Shown one piece after another: positions 1-13,400 of a DNA stretch of 64,000 nt. A program made the position numbers and the translations under genes. The stretch's first letter is position 1. Each line of letters starts with the position of its first letter. The stretch is from Diospyros lotus (taxonomy: Eukaryota > Streptophyta > Magnoliopsida > Ericales > Ebenaceae): contig NC_068341.1 in the NCBI RefSeq assembly GCF_014633365.1, positions 19,512,339-19,576,338 of the forward strand. Reading direction: 5' to 3'. A model generated the notes under the pieces. That model worked only from the letters and a program-made list of their open reading frames with translations. It was not told the DNA's origin and searched no databases.

Positions 1-842
1 GGTTTTGTATCACCCTATCTTTTTTGGGAATGATGATTTATTGTGAATATGCAAGGGTTTAATGTTGTCTTGCATGAATGTTATCCTATTACTTCGTTAA
101 TTGCATGTCAGTTATATATGAGAAGTTATTGCAATTATGCATGTTATGAGAATGCATGAAGCATGTGCATGAAAGATGGTTTTTAAATAAATGTGTAAAG
201 GCCTCATGATATGCGCAGCGGACAAGTCTGTAAGATATATCCGCAGAGAAAGTGTTGAGATCAAAGTTGGACTTCAGTCCTAAGTTTATGTTATGGATTT
301 TGGTCCCAGTGTTTCAGACTTCAGTCCCATGTTTATAGTTCTAAAAAGCACTGCATATGAGCATGGATGCATGTATCATCATTTTATCATGTGAAAGTAT
401 CCTAAATGGCATTCATGTCTCTTTTGTTTCTTGATACCATGACTCTTATGCTCGCTTTCTTCCAGTTATACTTGCTGGGACTTGTGGCTCATGTTTGTTT
501 GCATCATTTCAGGTAAGGGTAAGGCTAAAGTAGAGGGCGAGCCAAGTGAGTCAGGATCCATCGGGTAGTAGTGTGTACAGAGCCGTCTCAGACAAAGGTC
601 CCCAGGGTGTTTGTGTTGTGTAATATTAAATTATACTCGTTTATGTTTTAGATTGTACAGTGAGATTATGGACCCCAATTTGGTGTGTAATATTAAGTTG
701 TTCTTGTTTATGCGAGCATGTGAATACTATTGTGTTGTCTATAAGTAAGAATGTATGAATGTGGCTTCCATTGTCAAGGAGAATGTGTAATGTTTTAATG
801 AGTTTTGACATTTATGTCATCTTGTTGTGGGTCCCTAGTTAG
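1..842 (+). mobile_element. Ty3/gypsy LTR fragment (Tekay-like), 3' part
   Basis: This stretch has no gene. It resembles the 3' half of the LTRs further on. The segment at 480-560 (a cttgtggctcat motif, then a catcatttcaggtaaggg motif, then an aaagtagagggcgag motif) parallels 23740-23790 and 30830-30880. The opening, with its gggaatgatg motif, matches the part of the same LTRs around 20990-21030 and 47620-47640. No internal coding region follows. The fragment ends where a copied piece of the FBPase gene begins. Confidence 0.55.
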
Positions 843-1235
843 GAGCCTACAGTTCAACAGTGAGATTCTCACTCTGCTATTCTTATCCTGTTTAATTGCT
901 TATGTAAGAAGATTTTTGGGTGCAAATCTAGGCAAAGAATTAAGGTTGCTGAAATAAAATTTATGATCGAGCAAACGGAGAGATTATGTCACGTGATTGA
1001 CCAAAATTTCAACAAGTTATTGCCCATCACTTTATGCCCAAAGGGTTCATCAAGTTATTACTTTGTTGCTTAGTTGTAAATGCCTGACCTCTGGGCTCCA
1101 GCTTGTTCCATTGGGAATGACATTTGGGCAGACTTCGTAAAGAATCACATATTACGATTTGTGTAAAAGTAGATCATCAATTCATTCGTTACTATAATTT
1201 CTCTCTATTCAAAAGTATATAAAGTGGGTGGAACG
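843..1235 (-). pseudogene. FBPase gene fragment (exon 11 region duplicate)
   Basis: This copies the region around exon 11 of the cytosolic FBPase gene at about 7672-8155, in the same orientation. It includes parts of both flanking introns. The exon 11 equivalent lies near 1080-1145 and still resembles sequence encoding the [19 protein letters not shown] motif. It carries small insertions (for example near 1090 and 1125) that break the frame. About 130 bases of the intron are missing relative to the parent near 945. Similarity stops before exon 10. It has no open frame or regulatory context and cannot encode an enzyme. Confidence 0.75.
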
Positions 1236-2565
1236 TAGCAACACAAGAATTCATGATTTATGTGACGGGTGTACTTTATGTGATAGGGGTGTCTAATCTA
1301 CAAGAAACTCGTAAACAAGAGATGATCAAAAGAAACATGTGAGGATTATTTAAGATAGGCACTAGTTTTCTTTGGTGCATTGTATGCACATTGCATTGTT
1401 TTAACACATATCAATTATGTGATTTATATAAAGTTTTCAAGCATTGATGTCCACTGACTATCCTAGGAAGTTGGCTGAGGGACACATTTTCTTACAATAG
1501 TTTAGGAGCAAAATGAATCCATAAGTCCTTATTCTGAGATTAGACAAATTGATCAAGACTAGTGAGACGTCGTGAAGTTGAGTTCAATATTCAAGGTTTG
1601 GATAAGTTGAACACCTACAATAGGCTCTTCGGGTAAGTGTGAATGGCTAACATAATCTCAAGGCATGCAACCAAAAAAATAGGGTTTTCATACAGAGGTT
1701 TATAGGCATTGTATATGTTGCATGTTCTCTACACATATGGTAAACTTTACTAAGTAGATTGTACTCATCCCTTTCCCCTTCTATTTTCAAAAGTCATTGC
1801 AAGTTCTGGCAAACACGAGATAGTAATTGAGCAACCTTATGGAGTTCAGAGGACAAATAGGAACCGATGGACAAGTGTTGCTAGTTCAAACAAAGTTTAA
1901 AGGTGTGTGCCAACATCGTGTAAGTATTATTAGTTTTCTTTGAAATATAATTTCTAGTCACTAGTCTTAGTGTAGGTAATGGTGCTTATTTATTTGAAAA
2001 ATGTGTGAATGTTACAAGTCTGAAGCTCAATTTACATTTGATGTTATTTATACCTGTATTAGTCTTGAATATTTTGTAATATGTCAATCAGGCAATCTTG
2101 CGATGACCGTCATTGCGCGGATCAATCCAACAATCTTGATTGTATGACGAATATACTGTTGCAAACTTACATTATATGAAACTATAGAATTTTCACATGT
2201 GCAGAACATAGAAAACTCACATTTGCTTAAGTGAGGTATGCAAAAGGAGCACTAACTGAGAATGTTTTCATACTTTTCACAAAAGTTTTTGTTTAGTCTG
2301 GTGAGTAGGAGAACAATTCAACGACTCACAACCCAATTATCCATAACTGATAACTCCAAATCATGTGTTCTCCCCAAGCAGAAAAACTAGTGCACCCTTT
2401 AATACATTGGGCAGAGGGTGGAGGGTTACACTTCTAAAGAGAATAAAAATGTTTTTCATACTAGCAATTAAAGTCAAAACCTTTTGATAAAAAATTGACT
2501 CAAGTAATTCTATTGCACGCACCCAGTCCTTACTAGACAAAACTAATTTTAACAGCATAGGCAAT
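1236..2565. other. intergenic, AT-rich
   Basis: No gene seen. About 90 bases at 2428-2520 resemble part of FBPase intron 1 (about 13655-13745) in the same orientation. This could be a second piece of the duplication at 843-1235 or an unrelated dispersed repeat. The 3' UTR of the trihelix gene should lie in the right-hand part. Confidence 0.5.
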
Positions 2566-3912
2566 TTAACCATGATCAGGATCCAGCTGCTTCCGTTTCA
2601 GCTCCAATGTCATATGCTCGTTCTCCAGTTTCATCCTCTCATTTTCCAGTCTCATCATCTCCAGCTCCCGATCTTTCTTCCTGCAGAATCTCTGCCACTT
2701 GAACCTCTCCTTCTCCAATTCCAACATCTGCGCCTGAATTTGCAAGTTCTGTTCTTCTAACTGAAGTGCGCGATATTTTATCCACCTAGTTTGCAACAGG
2801 TTTGATTTTGAACCTTCAGGTAGAACCTGGTTCATGTCACCTTGTGCATTTTGTTGGTTCCAACTGAAAGCTTTATTACAGTCGAAAGAATTCAAGCAAT
2901 TCTCTAAACTAACATCCTCATGGCCCTGACACTGTTTCATTTTCTTTGCTGAGTGCCCGTGCATCCCATACATAGCCCTCTGATCACTGTGCAAAGCATG
3001 ATTTCCACCAAATTCATCACTGTCATCAGTTTCTGCATCTTGATCATCGTCATCAAGATCATCTTGTGGATGTCTCCTCGCATCATTGCTCTCGTCATCA
3101 TCTCTACTTCTAAGAGCCAGTCGCAGCGAATGTTGCAATTCAGGGTCATGGGGGAGATGCAATCTGTTTCCATTATGGTAAGAGCACATTTCCTCGTAGA
3201 ACAAATGCTTTGAGCTAAGGATTTTTCTAACCTCCTCCTTCGCTTTATCTGATAAATGATCCATCATGTCCAAAAGCTCCGGCCTCTCAACAACCTGGCA
3301 AGAAGTGCCCCTCCCAAGGACTTCATTTAGTCTCTTGTACCTCTTGTTAAGGTCATTGAATTTATCTTCACACTGCTGAGGGGAAACATGATGACCCCTT
3401 TCAGCCATGACCTTCGAAACTGATTTCCACTTACCCTTTTTCTGTAAATTTGCATATTTTCTCCTGATTCCATTACCGCATTCAACAGAAGCTTCCTCAA
3501 GTATGTAAGAAACAGCAGTAATCAAAAGCCTCACCATCTTATCGGTCCACTTCACCCGCTGCCATGGCATCCCCTTCTTTCCTTTACTAGGATCATTATG
3601 GCCATCAGAGGCATCTTCTGTAAAGCTCAGTTCATCGTCATCGCTAGCAGAACTTTTTCCCCTTTCCCCCTTGGCAAAATCTGCCAAGGAGATGGTCCGA
3701 TCACATTCTTGCACGCTTGCCATGGTGAGGGGAAAATTTTCACTTATTGATGGTAGAACCATCAGTCCTTGTCTGGGAAGAGAGTGATGCTGTTGGTGGT
3801 GAGAAAGGGGGTGTTGTTGATGATGATGGACTCGGATTGAACCTTGCAAATCAACACCTCCATAAGAACCACTACCCTGAATCATATGCCCCGAAGATAA
3901 ATTGCCTTCCAT
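2566..3912 (-). CDS. trihelix transcription factor
   Basis: Intronless CDS of 448 codons for a nuclear DNA-binding protein of the plant trihelix (GT factor, Myb/SANT-like) family. From the N terminus it shows a His/Gln-rich stretch (about residues 28-48), an acidic Ser/Asp patch (about 85-105), and a basic KGKKGMPWQRVKWTD segment opening the trihelix domain (about 110-205). That domain carries the spaced tryptophans (WTDKMVRLL, GKWKSVSKVMAERG) and CEDKFNDLNKRYKRL. Then come a conserved ILSSKHLFYEEMCSYHNGN block, an Asp-rich run, and a C-terminal Glu/Lys/Leu coiled coil (about 375-440). The coiled coil suggests dimerisation. The open frame extends five codons further to a TTG, but the first ATG is at 3912 and family members begin with a similar MEGN sequence. 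It resembles, from memory, the Arabidopsis At1g21200/At1g76870 group. Target genes cannot be inferred. Confidence 0.9.
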   Translation of the reverse strand: MEGNLSSGHMIQGSGSYGGVDLQGSIRVHHHQQHPLSHHQQHHSLPRQGLMVLPSISENFPLTMASVQECDRTISLADFAKGERGKSSASDDDELSFTEDASDGHNDPSKGKKGMPWQRVKWTDKMVRLLITAVSYILEEASVECGNGIRRKYANLQKKGKWKSVSKVMAERGHHVSPQQCEDKFNDLNKRYKRLNEVLGRGTSCQVVERPELLDMMDHLSDKAKEEVRKILSSKHLFYEEMCSYHNGNRLHLPHDPELQHSLRLALRSRDDDESNDARRHPQDDLDDDDQDAETDDSDEFGGNHALHSDQRAMYGMHGHSAKKMKQCQGHEDVSLENCLNSFDCNKAFSWNQQNAQGDMNQVLPEGSKSNLLQTRWIKYRALQLEEQNLQIQAQMLELEKERFKWQRFCRKKDRELEMMRLENERMKLENEHMTLELKRKQLDPDHG

Positions 3913-4630
3913 ACCATCTAAAAACAATAGATCCAGATCATACCCCTAAACAGAAATCCCTCGAGTCACCCCAGCCAAAGAGTAAAGTTTCACTCGGTGG
4001 AGATCAGGTGTCCAAATTCAGATTATACCCATGAACCAATTTCCCTACAGTAGCACAATTTCCTCCATGGGAGCCATAAGTCATAAAGTCTACAACACAA
4101 AAATCCATAAAAGCAACCAAATACGATACAGCTCATTCCTAGAAAAGCCCCTCCGAACCATCAATTTTTAAGCAATAATTTTTTTTACATATACAGCCAG
4201 AACGCACGCACAGTACCGTACACAGCAGAAATTGAGAGAACCCACAAATAGATTACCCAAATCCACTCAATCGACCAAACCCAATTGCAAAATCACTTGA
4301 AATTGAAAGACACACTGCAACTAGAGACGAATGAACATGGATTCCTGAAAGAAGAGTACATCAGCTTATCTGGATCCAATAATTTCATAAATCCACCTGA
4401 AACCTCCCTGTAAACGAGCCGAGAATCTAGCTTCCAAAATCAGGAAAAACAACTTCCAGCAATGGCCATGAAAGTGAAGACAAGGGCAGAGAGATCCGTC
4501 TGTATGGAGGGTTATAAAGAAACGAAGAAGCTGAGCGTGGCTTGAGGGTTTATGCAGATTCAATGAATGGGATGATCTGGTGGGTCCAAATGCATCATAT
4601 GTGTTTTGATGGGCCAATCCTCCCACAAAA
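3913..4630 (-). promoter_or_regulatory. 5' UTR and promoter region of the trihelix gene
   Basis: Non-coding sequence upstream of the trihelix start codon. It is less AT-rich than the DNA beyond 4650. A TTTATAA-like box on the minus strand lies near 4512-4519. No transcript boundary or splice site can be fixed from sequence alone. Confidence 0.35.
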
Positions 4631-7473
4631 AATGCCGAAAACCTTATGTTATGGCAAATGAAATTATATTCAATTCAAGGATGGACAGTTCAAAGAAATG
4701 GAAAATTTTGCGTTTTTGGGTACATACAACTAATTAACAACTTTCTATTGGGAGCTCATTCTCATCGTACCTCAGTTCATGTATCAAGACACGATGAATA
4801 ATTTGGAAAAGTCATTTTGAGATCAAATTTCAAGCAAACGATTACAAATTAGATCGAATCATTTTATAATGTTTGTAAATATATGAAAAAGAACAAGCAA
4901 TTTTTAACTACAGGTGAGTAAAATATTAAAGTTAAAAATTAATAAAATAAACTAAAAAAAAAATCTAAAAAGAGACTTTCGACCAGAGAATACAAGGATT
5001 GACCAAATTTGAGCTGAAAATTACTTTGATTTAACTATAGTATAAATGGACTTTTGATGATTGATGTATTTTATAAAATATTTTAATATATATATATTTT
5101 AAATATATCTATCAAAATTATTAATCATATGCTTAAAATTGTCAATCATATACTTAAAATTGTCAATTATTTCTTACGTTTGCTCCTTAATATAATCTCT
5201 AAAGTAAAAATAGTTGATCAGGTTTCATAAACTATTGACAAAAATCATAAATACTATTGATTGATGATTCAACCTATGATAGTTGATTTAAAAAAAATAT
5301 TAATAATAATTTTTAAAAAAAAAATGACTGTTATCTTGAGGATTTAGTGAAAAGCAAACCCAATATATTAATAAAAATACACTATTTTACCGGTTTAATA
5401 TAAAAAAATTCTTTAAATCACATCCTGATAAAAGAAATTCTTTCGATAAATAAAAAAAAGCATACCAAAACTCAATATTGAATCACCACCATGTTGAACT
5501 CAGGACATGCCATTACCATTAAGTTGGAAAATGAGATCATTCTAAATTTTTTATGTAAAAAGAATGACTTAATATTACTATTTTTATAAATATGGACTAC
5601 AATAGTAAATATTTTATTTTGTAATAAGTTACATCATTCTATATATAATCTTTTTACTTATATATTATTACCCCATCAAATTGGATGCTATAATAAGATA
5701 GTTTAGTGGGAAAAGAAAAAAGTAAGAGCCAGATTCCTCTTCCATTTAGGAATTTTAACTTCTGCTAAAAATTTGGACTATCTGCATTTACATGCATATT
5801 TTAAGGATGAGTTAACATCTGAAGTAAAAAGTTGAAGGCTTTATTAACAGAAAAAGATAAATGGGACAGAGCAGTTGAGCTTTGTTTATTGCAACTTGCA
5901 AGCAACCATGGCTTCAATCCAAATCCAGCAATCTTGTAAATGTTGTCTTTTAATATGACAAGTTGAAATTTTTTATGGCCATGGAATACGGGGTCCTCTG
6001 TTTTGGGACAGGGCTTTCAAGTTTGAATATTTTTTTAATGCCAACTTGGAACATAGTGACCTTTCTCTCAGGGTACATGCATCTTATATTTTTTCTTATC
6101 TGACCTTTAATTTATGACACCTTGTTCTAAATCATATTATGCTGCTAATTGAGACATGTTCTACACCGAACTGATTTCGTTCAGCTCAGTCCGAACAATA
6201 GGTCCATAGCTTGGCATCAGACCTTGTCTTTAGACTCGATTTCGACCCAACACCAGTTTTGTAGCATCCGCATCTCGTTAGCGCCTTCCAAGATCTTCGT
6301 GACTATAACATATCTTATCAACTCAAAATATTTTGACCCCTGATCCCCATTAGCATCGAAAATCTTGACTCTTTATTCTTCCACAACAACCGACGACACA
6401 CAAGGAGTTCTCTCTTTCTCTCCTATATAAGTTAGCCGACCATCAGTCAAGATATATTTTTTTCAGTCTTATAGAAACTCTACCATCTTAAACTCTTACT
6501 TATGCATTAGAGTGTTTGTAGGAGCCACCCTCCTGCCGTGCAGATCACCGTTCCCTCAAACTCTCCGTCTGATCATCCATTTGGGCTGAAAGAAACATAT
6601 TCCATTCTCTAATCTCTAGTTTGTATACTATATTTAATATTTTTACCGAGCATCTCACATTAATAACCCTCGTCATCATAATTTTAATATTTTAATAATA
6701 ATCACAAGTTTTAATGTCATTATGTATCATTAAATTGAATTAATCATTTAAATTATAATTCATCAATCATCTCTATCAATTACTATATCTTTTATATAGC
6801 CCTCACATCTTTAATTATTTATACAAAAATAATAATATCTCAAATCTTTAGTTCAATAGGATCGACTACATTAATTTTAATCGAAGAGTTACTATCTAAA
6901 ATTCGTGTTCATTTGATTTAATAAATTTTATATTAATTGTTAACGAAATCTATGTAAAAAATTTAAACTTGGAATCAGTAATAGATACAATTTCACAGAC
7001 AGAAGTTATTATTTCTCTAATATTATTTCAAAAAATCTCTCTTCTTTCTTTGCCTTTTGCTCTAAACTTATTGGATTTCATCTACTTGCCTGTTATTCTA
7101 TCAAATTTCATCTACCGCCTCCTTGTTCTACTACCAAAGAAAATAGAAATTCTATTTGTGAAGTTTAACAAATATCACAAGAAAAACCTTACTTAACACA
7201 AGCAAACACACTACCGAATCATTTATTGACACTATTGCAAACACACTACTGAATCATTTCTACAAAATAAATATGGAGATCAACACTATTGCTTTCTTGT
7301 TGAATTGACAGTATTTCCAGAAACAAGAGAACAATACAACATCCTTGAGTTTTCACCGATCAAATGTATTACCTCATTAACAGGAAACCTCAAGGTTTCG
7401 TCATATGCATAATTGATAATCAGTAACTAAGTCTAGAATATGCACAAACATCAAATAGAAATGAGTTCAAAGG
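4631..7473. other. intergenic, AT-rich
   Basis: No credible gene. Most of it is simple AT-rich DNA. A less AT-rich island at about 6130-6600 contains a TATATAA box (about 6423-6430) followed by pyrimidine-rich sequence. It looks like a promoter or LTR fragment, but no partner copy or coding region was found in this window. Confidence 0.4.
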
Positions 7474-10400
7474 TTAATTGTTCTCTTCAGCAGCATAGAG
7501 GGCCTTAATCTCCTCAACATCGTCGTAACTACCCAGAAAAATTGGAGATCGCTCGTGTATCTTCTTTGGGACCAAATCAAGTGCCTGCAAACATACATGC
7601 TTCAATTATTTCATAACATGTTAACCTATATGCTTAATTATCATTTTAGCATTAAAGTACTGCTTCACATGGTTCAACAGTGAGATTCTTGCATTGCTAC
7701 TCCTTTTTGTTTAATTTATTAATGTAAGGAGATTTTCGGGTGCAAATTTAGGTAAAGAGGCATATGATATGAGAAAGGTGAACATAATCTTGATAGGATT
7801 TTGATTGAAAACGACTCAGTGCTCTATCAATTGCAAAAGCATGATGGCAGGTGAAAATTACATCTTGTACTAGATAAAGAATAAGTTTACAGAAACAAAA
7901 TTTATGATGGAGCAAACAAAGAGATTGTCACATGACTGACCAAAATTTCATTAAGTTATTGCCCATTACTTTATGACCAGAAGGTTCATCAAGTTATTAC
8001 CCGTTGCTTGCCGGTAAATGCCTGACCTCCAGCTTGTTCCATCAGGAATGACATTGGGAAGACTTCATAAAGAACCCTGTATCGCAATTTGTGTAAAAGC
8101 CAGTCACCAATTCATTCATCACTATAATTTCGATCTATTCAAGTCTATGAAGTGCGTAACATACCGCAGTTTCCCATTAGGGCTTTTCTTATCGGCAGGG
8201 TACAAAAAGATACCACCATAAAGTAGTGTGCGATGGACGTCTGCTACCATACTGTAGATGTAATTCAACCAGAAGCATGGACAAGAGAGAAATGAATATA
8301 TATATTTATAAATCATTATATTTGTAATAGTGAACTGTTGAGTAAAAATAATAACATAAAATTAAAATTAACCCTCTTATCTACAAGAACTTAACCTTTT
8401 AGATGAAATGGTGATTAACAATTCAATACCAACTAATTTCCAAAAGGAAATAAATTGATATTTTTCAATTTACAAACCACATTCAATTGGACATCACATT
8501 ACTCGTATTCTGTAATTTAAAAATAACTTGACCTCAAACTCATAGTAGTAATAGATAACGGCAAAACAAAATCCCAAAATACATTAAAAATTGCTTTTAG
8601 ATCTGCTCTTAATAGGACGATTGAAGGCTTCCTAGATGGCATGATAAAATTCAAAAGCATTTACCTGGAATAACATGATATAAGTCAAACAAAAGCACAA
8701 GTTTAGAAATCTCAATCAAATTGCTCAAATTTGACAGGTTAATTATTTGTGTGCATGTGATGCCCGCACCTGTGAGTGTGTGCGTGCGTGCGTGTGAGAG
8801 AGAGAGGGGGATTCAGGTGGGTTCTTCATTAATCAGAACTGCTTCTGCCTTTCTGGTTAATGAGAAATGTAAAGACAGCTCAAAGATTTTCTGAATACTG
8901 TAGCCAGGGCAAATGTTTTGTCATCATAAAATGTGCCATGATTCATTGCACATAACTTAGCTCGTAAGACCCCCCCCCCCCCCCCCCCAACACACACACA
9001 AATAAAATAAAATAAAAAAGGTATATTGAAGGGTCCAGATCCATCACAAGGTTTTCACTTGTGTTCAGTTTTGAACATGACCTCTTTTGAAGTTAACTTT
9101 CAGAATTAGTTTCCATAGTCTATACATTTTAACCTTTCTTATAAGCACGTTAAGTTCAACTGATCTAATGGTTTTGGACTTGCTAACCGAGAAGATGGAT
9201 GCACTGTATTATCAGAATATGACACATATTTGACTCTTCTAATCATTGAGAACTTAAAACCAAAAAGCCAAGGTAACTAAGGGGAAAAGAAAAAAGTGAA
9301 ATTTGGGGCGGGGGGTGACAAGGGATAGAAAAGTGGTATATACCATTTTGCTTTGCTAGCTGCAGTAGTTAGATTCCAAAACAACTGTTATTGAGAGATG
9401 TTGGAAGTTAAGAGTTTGAACTGTCCAGAGTATCTCAAGATTTTTAGTAGTTTTTTCATAATTAATAGAAGATCATCCTGGTAACTTCTATTATTTGTAA
9501 CCAATCAAAGAGAAAGATATGCACAATTATTCCAGTACTTAATTGCGTTTTAGGAGGTTAAGGTTTCGCTTGAAGCAAACCTACCTTGTATCCCCCATCT
9601 CTATTTTCTCATCATTCTTTGGTCACAATACCTTTCTTTAACTATTCATTTCATGCCTCAGATTTTATAAGTGTATTTACACTAGGGAAGAAGGGGAAAA
9701 CAAATCAGAAGGCTACGTACATGCCACACCACCTGCTCAGAAAATGACCTGATCTGTTACTGGGGGAAGTAACAAGTAGGTATCGGAGCTAGCAAGGAGA
9801 AGCACCAAAGGTTGGGACGTTTGGAGGTGGATAGATCTTTAACTACTGTGAAAGAAAGAATTCTTAAGGAGGTGCAAGAGAGAGATTTGCAGCGATGAAT
9901 GCCAAATTTGATAACCTCAAAATTAACCAGACTCGTTAAGTTGGGGAAAGCTCCAATAATCAAAATCAAAATACTAGAGTTCAAACCATTGGTACTGGAG
10001 GAGCCAAGCGTGATGGCTCCACCTTCCAGTATCTGCTAAACTGGTGAAACGGGATGTCCCACAATTTAATAGGACTGACAACCTGACAAGTTGGATTTGC
10101 AGGAATGATAAATTCTTTGAGTTCCACAAAAACCGGATAATCCTCTAGTTGTGTCCTGTGGTGTCTTGAGGCACGGCCTTCATCCAAGGTAGATCCAACC
10201 CCATTTCAAGATTTTTTGGGGAATCTAACAAACTGGCAACAAATTGGATCTGTCAGAAAGTATCAAACTCAGTTTGAGAAATTATTGATAAAAGCAGGTA
10301 AATTATCTCCCACACAACTAGTTAGGTGTTTTGTGAGCGGCTTGAAGGACAGTATCAAAGTCAAGACTGAGGTGTGAAAACCTATTGTTAATTGCTCTTC

Positions 10401-13400
10401 AACTCTGAATTCAAATCCTCTGCTAATCAAGAAGCTAACTCCAACAAAACTCAAGGAAAGGAGAGGCAAAGGCCTCTGTTCAATTGCAATGAGAAGTGCA
10501 GCCTAGGGCATTGCTGTAAGAAATTATTTCTTGCTGAAGGAAAAAGGTCTCACGGAAAAGAAGATGATATGGACATGCACTTTGAGAATACTAGCAATGC
10601 TGCAGAAGTGGTGGAAACTCCAAAAATCTCTAGATGCTATTTATGGTGCAAGATCTCAAAAGTCAAGAGACTAAGAGGGTATTGGGTCACATGGGCAACC
10701 ATCAACAACTTTACTAATAGACTCGGTACGTGCTCACAACTTTATAAACAGTAACGTGGCTCAAAAGGTGGTTGTTCCAGATGCTGAAGGGAAGTTTGAA
10801 GTTTCAGTGACCAATGGTGAGAAGGTCCACAGCTCCAGAAGACACAAGGAAGTTCGCATTATGATTGAAGGAGTACCAACTGTGGCCACCTATTATCTGT
10901 TACCACATATAATCAATGATGCTGTTCTTGGATTCCTCCAAGCTACAAATGAATTTCAATATTGATGGAATGGAAATTGTACTCAGTTGTCTAGCTGCTC
11001 TAGAATTTCAAATGGCAGATGCAAGAAATGACTAGGGAAGGGGAGGAGGTTAGGAGGGACTTCGGTTACAGGTTTTTTCTCTCTCATTCCAAGGCCTAAC
11101 AAGTAATTCTTCTTCCTCAACACCCAATGCCATCATTCTAAATTAGAGCATTATTTGAATTTATATCAGGATGTCTTTAATGTGCCTAGTGGACTGCCCC
11201 AACCCTGATACCATTACAATAAATAGCAAGTTACTAGGAACAGCTCCTAGTAATTATGAAACAACTACTAAAAATCTAGAAATGCTTTGAATAGTTCAAA
11301 CTCCCAAGAACTTCCAACGTCTCTCAATAAGACTTATTCTGGAATGTTACTGCTACAACTAGGAAAGTGAAATGGTATGCAACTAAGAAGATAGCTGATA
11401 AGTAAAAACTTGGAAGGAAAAGACCATTTCTTTTCTTTCCTTCTGTCCTTTCATTATTTATTTTTGGCTAACAAGGAAAAATACCATTTCAAGCATTTGT
11501 TTTATAACAGATGTTAAGTAGATAGAGTAACAATCTTGTATCCATATCCTGAAGCAATAGAACCATTTACAGTCATTCAATAGTCTTGTCAGATATGGCA
11601 GATGCAGAGCCTTATTATTGGACATTTACTGTAAAGAAACCTTTTAGCACCTAATATGTTCTAATAAGAATCCAAGTACCTTCCAATGTATCTCAGAGAC
11701 TTTGGTGAGGATCCATCTTTAGGGAACTTGCATTTTTCAACATACCTGCCATTTAGAAAATGACAATCTCAAGGACATATAACTAATAGAAAATAAAGAT
11801 TGCTTCATTTGCTGAGCAAAAAAGAAAAAAAAAAGAAAGAAAATAAAGATTGCTACATTGGTTCTACATACTTTGATGTTGGACCATCCCAGTTCTTGGC
11901 ATTTCCTTCATTTACTGAATAAATTTTTCCTTTCTTAGGAATCTGCAACCAGGTAAGAAATTTAGAAGAAATGAAACTGGTGCAAACAACAATAACAACA
12001 GTTGTAAGCCTTAATTTCACTAAGTGGGGTCAGCTAAATGAATTCAAACTTTCCAACCATCTTATCAATGGCCATATCTTCCATAAGGCCATTATACCTC
12101 CAATCATGTTTAAGGATTTCCATCAAGTTTCGTTGCCTCATTGGTCTTCTTGTATCATTTTCTATCTGTTTTGCTACAAACTTCTTATGTTTGAAGCCAT
12201 TCATTTTACAGCTTCATCACGAAGTAGAGAACTCTAATTTGGTGAATACCATACTGACAATAAAATGTTACTGTGTGGAAAAGAATAGGCCAAATGTCTT
12301 TCCATAATATTGAGGTAGTCTTATAAAATAGGACATCTTGACAATGAATTTAATACTGGGACAAGATACTCACCTTGATGTCTGGATGAGTTAGTATAAA
12401 CTCCCCCAGGGATGGATCAAGGGTAAATCCATTAACACCAGATCCAGAGCTCAAAACAAGCTGCAAAATATTTATATGCCAAAATGCAGTGTCAGAATGG
12501 GAAAAACTATGGGTGCAGGCTTGATATCTCAAATTCACCCCACAAGGGAAAAAACACACACGTGCAGGAGGGGGGGGGGGGGGGGGGAGGTTGTGCAGAG
12601 AGGGAGCTAATTTGACTGAAATGACATCCAGCACCTTCTTTTTTTCTAAATTTTGGGCAATAATACACAAGAAAACAACTCTTCATGGTTCATACCGTGC
12701 AAGAGCTTCCATACATGCAATAGCCAGCAGCAATCATATTCTTCCCAGGTTGCAGGACATCATCTAAAGTAGGGTCTTCACCATCTTTCACCATATAAAT
12801 TCCAAAGATCTAGATGAAAGAAAAGACATCCAATCGATCACTGCCATATCAACCTATTCTTCAACAGTATTATCTGTTGGTACAAGAGTTCATCACAATA
12901 ATCATTGAGAAACAGTATATTTTCAGGCATATAGGGCTGTACCGTTCCAATGGAAACACTGCAATCAATGTTAGAGGATCCATCAAGTGGATCGAACACA
13001 ACACAGTACCTGCATCAATAGAGCAGCTTGACTGCAGAAATGATCCAAAAAAATGTTGATTACAGTATAACTTCAGACGATTGTAGAATCCAAAAACAGC
13101 ATATAGCAGGGGAACTAATCAAGAAAAGAGAAAAGAAGCAGACACCTTCCACGCAAAGATCGATCAACAAATGTTGCCTCCTCATCCTCCTCAGAGACAA
13201 GGATACACTAGAGGAAGATTCATTCTCTTCAGTAAAAAACATGTGTGAGTTGATATACTTCAAGATATTATCCATCAACTTACCGTTCGACCACTGCTGA
13301 CCAAGGCCTTGATAAAAACTTCATTTGAAAGCACATCCAGTTTCTTTTGCTCTTCACCCTTTAAGTTAAAAGAGATAAACAACCATGAGTAATATCAGGA

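Noticed and set aside
3913..3927. Five extra N-terminal codons on the trihelix protein
   Set aside because: They start at TTG; the first ATG at 3912 fits the family's usual N terminus.
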